Of a stretch of 64,000 bases of DNA, positions 59,178 to 64,000 are shown in pieces; position 1 is the stretch's first letter, and every line of letters starts with the position of its first letter. Origin of the DNA: an uncultured Saprospiraceae bacterium (lineage in GTDB: Bacteria > Bacteroidota > Bacteroidia > Chitinophagales > Saprospiraceae); assembly GCA_937921595.1 (NCBI GenBank), contig CAKZTD010000091.1, positions 1-64,000 of the forward strand, read 5' to 3'. The notes below the pieces were generated by a model. It was given only the letters and a program-made list of their open reading frames with translations, was not told where the DNA came from and made no database searches. The translations under genes were made by a program, and so were the position numbers.

Positions 59178-59801
59178 ATGACCACAGAAATCATTTTTTC
59201 AGTGAAAACCCCTTTAATGCAAAACGATCCTAATAGGTATCATTCTAAAAAAAGCGCCACCAGGTCTGACAGTGAAGTAATCAAACTTTATCTAAGTACA
59301 CGGGAAACAGCTTATTTCAGTTTGCTTTATAGCAGATATTCAGGTAAGGTGTTTAGCAAGTGTATTTCTATGCTAAAGGATGAAGGCTCTGCTCAAGACG
59401 CTACGCAGGATATATTCATAAAGATATATGCGAACCTGGCGAAGTTTAGCGAAAAGTCAAAATTCTCTACTTGGATTTACTCTATTACTTACAATTATTG
59501 TATCGACTATCTCAGAAGAAAGAAAAAGGAAAAAAACCTTTTTACTGGTGAAATGGATACTCCTCCAGATATCATTGAGGATGTAGAAGATAGCGAACTT
59601 TTAGAAATTGAACTTAGCAAACTCAAAATTATCCTTGAAAAAATTCCTGTTGGAGACAAGGCGATTCTGATGATGAAGTATCAAGAAGAAATGAGTATTA
59701 AGGAAATTGCTGAAGCACTGGAAAAGACGGAAAGTGCTATCAAAATGAAAATTAAACGTGCTAAAGCAAAAGCACTATCGGTTTATAGAGATCTTTATTA
59801 A
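59178..59801 (+). CDS. RNA polymerase sigma-70 family (ECF type) factor
   Basis: Start at ATG 59178 (a TTG precedes in frame); an ATG at 59217 (MQNDPNRYHSKK) is also possible. About 207 aa. Sigma region 2 (about 40-110): YFSLLYSRYSGKVFSKCISML, AQDATQDIFIKIYANLAKF, FSTWIYSITYNYCIDYLRRKKK. Region 4 (about 145-200): LEKIPVGDKAILMMKYQEEMSIKEIAEALEKTESAIKMKIKRAKAK. Region 3 is absent, as in ECF factors. No anti-sigma factor gene is adjacent. The small protein and MscS channel downstream may be its operon partners. Confidence 0.92.
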   Translation: MTTEIIFSVKTPLMQNDPNRYHSKKSATRSDSEVIKLYLSTRETAYFSLLYSRYSGKVFSKCISMLKDEGSAQDATQDIFIKIYANLAKFSEKSKFSTWIYSITYNYCIDYLRRKKKEKNLFTGEMDTPPDIIEDVEDSELLEIELSKLKIILEKIPVGDKAILMMKYQEEMSIKEIAEALEKTESAIKMKIKRAKAKALSVYRDLY

Positions 59802-59858
59802 TTACAAAGGCTGCGATTAAAAATCGCAATTTTAACTTACACTATAAAATCTAGTATT

Positions 59859-60113
59859 ATGGGAGCTAATAATAGTTTCAAGCAACTGGGTAAAGAAGAA
59901 GAAGAAAGATATCCTTCACCACCACCAGAGACAGAACTTGGTGTTATGGGAAATGTAAGAGTCTTCAGTTTTATGTCTAATGTTTTAGAGTTGTATTTAC
60001 CAAAAGTATTTGAGATGTTTGTCTCACTCATTGGTGGCGCACCAGAAACAGATGATCATAAAGCCCCAGAAGGAAATTCTCGTGTAGATGGCGATGGCCG
60101 ACGAGATAGTTAG
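59859..60113 (+). CDS. Small protein downstream of sigma factor, unknown function
   Basis: An 84-aa protein with disordered, charged ends (KEEEERYPSPPPETEL and DDHKAPEGNSRVDGDGRRDS) and a central amphipathic or weakly hydrophobic helix (VRVFSFMSNVLELYLPKVFEMFVSLIG). It is not a recognisable anti-sigma factor: no zinc-binding HxxxCxxC and no clear transmembrane helix. Its position 57 nt after the ECF sigma gene and before the channel gene suggests an operon role. The helix could associate with membrane. Confidence 0.65.
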   Translation: MGANNSFKQLGKEEEERYPSPPPETELGVMGNVRVFSFMSNVLELYLPKVFEMFVSLIGGAPETDDHKAPEGNSRVDGDGRRDS

Positions 60114-60219
60114 AACAATTTTTTTTAAAGTGATTTCTCCTCTCTCCTTACAAGCAAAAACTTACTACAAACAACAACAGACCCTATAGCGTGAAAAATC
60201 GCGGAAACCACAACCAATT

Positions 60220-61029
60220 ATGGACAAAATACTCGAAATATTAAACGCTCTTTATATAGATTTCATATCTGTGTGTCCACGGATATTGGGTGCTATTGTT
60301 ATTTTTATTCTAGGCTATATAATTGCAAAGGCTGTAGCATTTGTTATCAAAAAAGTGCTTAGCTCTATTGGAATTGATAAACTCGCTGAAAAGCTAAACG
60401 AAATTGATTTTATTGAGAAATCGAGCTTCAATGTTGTCCCGAGTGTGGTCTTATCAAAGATCGCATATTATATCCTGCTTCTTTTGTTTACTATCGTAGC
60501 TTCTGAGTATCTCGCGATTCCTTCTATTACAGGTCTTGTTAGCGATATCCTAAAATTTATCCCACAACTGATTACCGCATTATTATTAATCGTTTTGGGT
60601 TTACTCCTTGCACAATTTATTCAAGGCATTCTAGTGACTACTTTAAAATCACTGGGTGTACCTTCCGCCAAAATTATAGGTATTTTTATTTTTTACTTCA
60701 TTTTCCTAATGTCTATTATCACTGCTTTAACTCAAGTAGGTATAGACACGGATTTCATCTCTAGCAATCTATCTATTATCATAGGTGGGTGTGTTTTTGC
60801 TTTTGCTCTAGGCTATGGTTTAGCTTCAAAAAGTATGATGGCTAATTTCTTAGCTTCATTTTATAGCAAAGAAAAAGTCAAAATAGGTGACATTCTGACT
60901 ATTAGTAACGTCAAAGGAGAGGTAATTAAAATAGACAGCGCTTCTATAACTCTACTTACCAATGATAGCAATGTAATAGTCCCGTTAAGTAAATTAACGT
61001 CAGAAACATTTGAGATCCACGAGTCTTAA
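60220..61029 (+). CDS. Mechanosensitive ion channel (MscS-like) protein
   Basis: A 269-aa membrane protein with about five hydrophobic helices (ILGAIVIFILGYIIAKAVAFVI, YYILLLLFTIVASEYLAI, LITALLLIVLGLLLAQFI, IGIFIFYFIFLMSIITAL, LSIIIGGCVFAFALGYGLA). The pore helix is followed by a short MscS beta domain (KIGDILTISNVKGEVIKIDSASITLLTNDSNVIVPLSKL). The long C-terminal cage of E. coli MscS is missing; this matches the small TM-repeat mechanosensitive channels. It would release solutes on hypo-osmotic shock. Confidence 0.88.
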   Translation: MDKILEILNALYIDFISVCPRILGAIVIFILGYIIAKAVAFVIKKVLSSIGIDKLAEKLNEIDFIEKSSFNVVPSVVLSKIAYYILLLLFTIVASEYLAIPSITGLVSDILKFIPQLITALLLIVLGLLLAQFIQGILVTTLKSLGVPSAKIIGIFIFYFIFLMSIITALTQVGIDTDFISSNLSIIIGGCVFAFALGYGLASKSMMANFLASFYSKEKVKIGDILTISNVKGEVIKIDSASITLLTNDSNVIVPLSKLTSETFEIHES

Positions 61030-61209
61030 TTTTTTGACAATGAAATATTTAAAAATTATTCAATACATTATTTTTACTCGTCATTGATTTTTAAATATTT
61101 CAAATTTAACTCTACAGGATATTTTTACTTTTGTCTCCGATTTTATTGTTACGCAATAAATCGCAGATAGATCTACTATTTTTTTATACACTATTAAAAG
61201 GAAATTACA

Positions 61210-62175
61210 ATGAAAAACGTATTACTACTATTTGTTTTCGCAATGGGAATTTTTACGATTACGAATGCACAAACAATTGAAGAATTAACAGCTCAAAAAG
61301 CAGACAAAGACGCTCTAATCGGTACCTTAAAAGGAGAATCAGATGCACTTGCTGCACAGATCGACGCTTTAGCACCTTTTGGTTGGAAAACTGGAGCAGC
61401 AGGAACAATTGGATTTAACCTTAATGGTTTCAATAACTGGTTACAAAAAGGAGATCCTAACACTAGTGCTACAACACTTGGCGTTTCAGGAAATCTATTT
61501 GCTCACCTTCTTGAAGATAAATACTTCTGGAGAAACGGTTTAAACTTAAACCTTGGTTGGTTGAAATTTACCAATGATGATGATCCAGCTTTATCAAACG
61601 ATGAGTTCCAAAATACTGCTGATGTATTAGGCATCTCTTCTCTTTTTGGATATAAATTAAATGACAAATGGGCTGCTTCTGCTTTAGGAGAATACCGTTC
61701 TTCTATCATCAACAACTTTAACAACCCTGCTTATTTAGATATCGGAGTTGGAGCAACATGGACTCCTTACGAAAGTTTAGTGGTTGTTTTTCACCCACTT
61801 AACTATAACTTCGTTATTGCAGATGATGACGTTGCTTTTGAATCTTCTTTAGGTTGTAAAATCGTTGCAGATTATAATCAATCTTTACCAATGGGAGTTT
61901 CTTGGAAATCTAACCTTTCTGCATTCTTAAGTTACTCTAGTGTTCCAGATTTTTCTAACTGGACTTGGGTAAATGGACTTAACTTTACTGCATGGAAAGG
62001 TATTGGTGTAGGATTTGAATTAGGTCTTCGTGGTAACAAGCAAGAATCTTTCAACTCAGTTCTTAATGATCCAACAATCTTAACTAAACCAGCAGAGATT
62101 GGTGATCTTGAAGAAAACGATAATAAGCTTCAAACATACTGGTTATTAGGTTTGACTTATAGCATCGCTAGATAA
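61210..62175 (+). CDS. DUF3078 outer-membrane beta-barrel protein
   Basis: A 321-aa protein with a signal peptide (cleaved after TNAQ, residue 21), a short coiled-coil (TIEELTAQKADKDALIGTLKGESDALAAQIDAL) and a barrel with the DUF3078 pattern: FGWKTGAAGTIGFNLNGFNNWLQKGDPN, LNLNLGWLKF, LFGYKLNDKWAASALGEYRS, VFHPLNYNFVIADD, and a terminal strand LLGLTYSIAR. The family is restricted to Bacteroidota and its function is unknown. The coiled coil ahead of the barrel may trimerise it or reach peptidoglycan. Confidence 0.88.
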   Translation: MKNVLLLFVFAMGIFTITNAQTIEELTAQKADKDALIGTLKGESDALAAQIDALAPFGWKTGAAGTIGFNLNGFNNWLQKGDPNTSATTLGVSGNLFAHLLEDKYFWRNGLNLNLGWLKFTNDDDPALSNDEFQNTADVLGISSLFGYKLNDKWAASALGEYRSSIINNFNNPAYLDIGVGATWTPYESLVVVFHPLNYNFVIADDDVAFESSLGCKIVADYNQSLPMGVSWKSNLSAFLSYSSVPDFSNWTWVNGLNFTAWKGIGVGFELGLRGNKQESFNSVLNDPTILTKPAEIGDLEENDNKLQTYWLLGLTYSIAR

Positions 62176-62233
62176 AATACAAAATACTTGTAGGCTTTAG
62201 TCTACACTAACCCTAACAATTCTAACACACCCT

Positions 62234-62264
62234 AGCCTGTCCACACCCTGGACAGGCTTTTTTT
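62234..62264 (+). terminator. Terminator after DUF3078 gene
   Basis: 10-bp perfect stem AGCCTGTCCA / TGGACAGGCT, loop CACCC, then seven T. Confidence 0.93.
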
Positions 62265-62333
62265 ATTTCCCTACCCTTTGCCTCTGCTTTTCTTCTAAAA
62301 AATGATAAATTCGCAGTACAATAATCATTGAAA

Positions 62334-64000
62334 ATGTCTGAAAAAAAACTCTTTCTCCTCGACGGTCACGCACTGGTATATCGTGCTCATTATGCATTTA
62401 TCTCTAGACCTCTGATCAACTCTAAGGGAATGGACGTATCTGCAGTAACTGGTTTTACCCGTTATCTTTGGGATATCCTTTCTAATCAAAAACCTTCTCA
62501 TATTGCGGTTTCTTTCGACCTTAAAGGTCCTACATTTCGACATGAGATGTTTAAAGAATATAAAGCGAATAGAGAAGCTCAACCTGAAGCTATTACTGCC
62601 GCTTTTCCTTATATCAAAAACATTATCAGAGCTTTCAATATTCCGATTGCTACTCAAGAAGGATACGAAGCAGATGATGTTATCGGTACTTTAGCCAAAC
62701 AAGCAGAGAAAGAAGGCTTCGATGTTTACATGGTGACACCAGATAAGGATTATGCGCAATTGGTTTCGGATAAGATCTTTATGTATAAACCGGGTCGTAA
62801 AGGTGGGGATGTTGAAATTCTAGGAGAGAAAGAGGTTTTAGAAAAATGGGATATCAGTCGGGTCGATCAGGTGATTGATATTTTAGGGCTTCAGGGAGAT
62901 GCAGTAGATAACATCCCAGGAATTCCCGGGATTGGTGCAAAAACAGCTGTCAAATTATTGAAGCAATTTGATAGCATGGAAGGTCTATTTGAAAACGTAG
63001 ATAAACTCAAAGGTAAACAAAAAGAAAAAGTCATCGAATTTGAAGAACAAGGTCGACTGTCAAAAGTACTCGCAACGATTGACCTCAATGTTCCTGTTCA
63101 ATTCGATGCAAAAATGTACGAAGTAGAAGAAATCAATAAACCTGAACTTTCGGAAATTTTCAAAGATTTAGAGTTCCGAAGATTAGCTGCTCAAATTATT
63201 GGTGAAACTCAATCCAATTCTTCAGAGTCTGCTCCTGTTGCTCCGGGCAGTGTGGTTCAAGGAAATTTATTTGGCGAAGCTGCTCCTCCAACAGCTATGA
63301 GAAAATCTGCAGCACCTCCACTTCCTTCACATTCCGTAGCGGAACATTCCATCGAAAATACAGATCACAAATATGAGCTAGTCGACTCTAAAGAAGGACG
63401 CGCAAAACTTATAAAATTACTGCACAGCCAAAAGAGTTTTTGCTTTGATACCGAAACAACAGGTATTGATGCTAACACTGCCGAGTTAGTAGGTATTGCT
63501 TTTTCTACAAAGCCACATGAAGGTTTTTATGTTCCAATTCCCGCTGACCAAAAAGAAGCGCAAAGTATTGTCGATGAATTTAAACCAGTTTTAGAAAATG
63601 AAAATATTTCCAAAATCGGTCAGAATATAAAATACGATGCACTGATTTTAAAATGGTACAATATCGAAGTAAAAGGAAAGTATTTTGATACTATGTTGGC
63701 TCATTATTTATTGGAGCCAGAGCTTCGTCACAACATGGATTATCTGGCTGAAACTTATTTAAAATATCAACCCGTTTCTATCACAACGCTTATCGGTAAA
63801 AAAGGAAAGAATCAATTATCGATGCGAGATATTCCTGTTGAAAAAGTAGTAGACTATGCAAGTGAAGATGCGGACATTACTTTCCAGTTAAAAAACTATT
63901 TGGCACCAAAGCTAAAAGAAGAAGGTCTCCAAAAATTATACGACACCATCGAAGAGCCTTTAGTAAATGTCTTAGTAGAAATGGAATACAATGGAATCAA
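62334..64000 (+). CDS. polA: DNA polymerase I, N-terminal part (gene runs off the window)
   Basis: The frame is open from the ATG at 62334 to the window end (555 codons), covering about 60% of a usual PolA. The 5'-3' exonuclease domain (1-~290) shows KKLFLLDGHALVYRAHYAF, ADDVIGTLAKQAE, TPDKDYAQLV and the helix-hairpin-helix GDAVDNIPGIPGIGAKTA. A Pro/Ala-rich linker follows (~300-340). The 3'-5' proofreading domain starts near 345 with CFDTETTGID (metal-binding DxE intact), NIKYDAL and the YASEDADIT exo III motif, so proofreading should be active. The polymerase domain lies beyond the edge. Confidence 0.96.
   Translation, partial: MSEKKLFLLDGHALVYRAHYAFISRPLINSKGMDVSAVTGFTRYLWDILSNQKPSHIAVSFDLKGPTFRHEMFKEYKANREAQPEAITAAFPYIKNIIRAFNIPIATQEGYEADDVIGTLAKQAEKEGFDVYMVTPDKDYAQLVSDKIFMYKPGRKGGDVEILGEKEVLEKWDISRVDQVIDILGLQGDAVDNIPGIPGIGAKTAVKLLKQFDSMEGLFENVDKLKGKQKEKVIEFEEQGRLSKVLATIDLNVPVQFDAKMYEVEEINKPELSEIFKDLEFRRLAAQIIGETQSNSSESAPVAPGSVVQGNLFGEAAPPTAMRKSAAPPLPSHSVAEHSIENTDHKYELVDSKEGRAKLIKLLHSQKSFCFDTETTGIDANTAELVGIAFSTKPHEGFYVPIPADQKEAQSIVDEFKPVLENENISKIGQNIKYDALILKWYNIEVKGKYFDTMLAHYLLEPELRHNMDYLAETYLKYQPVSITTLIGKKGKNQLSMRDIPVEKVVDYASEDADITFQLKNYLAPKLKEEGLQKLYDTIEEPLVNVLVEMEYNGI

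Noticed and set aside
1-64000. CRISPR arrays, insertion sequences or prophage
   Set aside because: No regularly spaced repeats, transposase, integrase or phage structural genes were found.

Overview
The window is a chromosomal segment of a low-GC Bacteroidota, most likely from the Saprospiria (Lewinella-like). The evidence is the TAnnTTTG type of -7 promoter element, a type IX secretion C-terminal sorting domain, a SusC-type plug domain on a TonB receptor, a DUF3078 protein, TPR hybrid histidine kinases and weak Shine-Dalgarno signals. No insertion sequence, phage, CRISPR array or rRNA was seen.

Layout. 1-8 kb: an FG-GAP-like lipoprotein cut by the left edge, a helical hypothetical, a small Fn3 protein, and a hybrid sensor/AraC regulator followed by DoxX. 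8-11.4 kb: a probable zinc-uptake module (His-rich peptide, acidic lipoprotein, ZnuD-like TonB receptor). 11.5-15 kb: a carbamoyltransferase / DUF5989 / SxtJ / SGNH set. 15-18 kb: a T9SS cargo protein and an L,D-transpeptidase. 54-64 kb: ordinary housekeeping genes (hpt, M28 peptidase, tRNA-Gln, an ECF sigma operon with an MscS channel, DUF3078, and polA cut by the right edge), plus a candidate small RNA at 58.76 kb.

The centre, about 17.9-51.3 kb, is the notable part. It holds a cation P-type ATPase, PEP-dependent dihydroxyacetone kinase DhaK/L/M with a glycerol facilitator, a pyridoxamine-oxidase-fold flavoprotein, a flavodoxin-like protein, a CBS protein, a two-component pair, cardiolipin synthase, a formate/nitrite transporter, Hsp20, HtrA, ClpB, an ATC-hydrolase-like protein, an eRF1-like protein and several unknowns. 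Nearly every transcription unit there is preceded by two 14-bp dyads of the FNR/ANR type (TTGATnnnnATCAA), 22 bp apart centre to centre. The proximal dyad is centred 36.5 bp (occasionally 35.5-37.5) upstream of the last base of a TAnnTTTG-like -7 element. Five dyads are perfect matches. The set reads as one contiguous oxygen- or redox-responsive stress regulon, comparable in content to the mycobacterial DosR regulon but apparently run by a Crp/Fnr-family protein encoded elsewhere. The operators also correct several gene starts and reveal an overlooked 49-codon gene.

Inside this cluster there are two unusual non-coding elements: a long hairpin leader before the flavodoxin-like gene (32440-32556), and a tandemly duplicated ~665-bp non-coding unit (39893-41224) with its own operators and terminators. 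All calls come from reading the sequence by eye; no database search was run.
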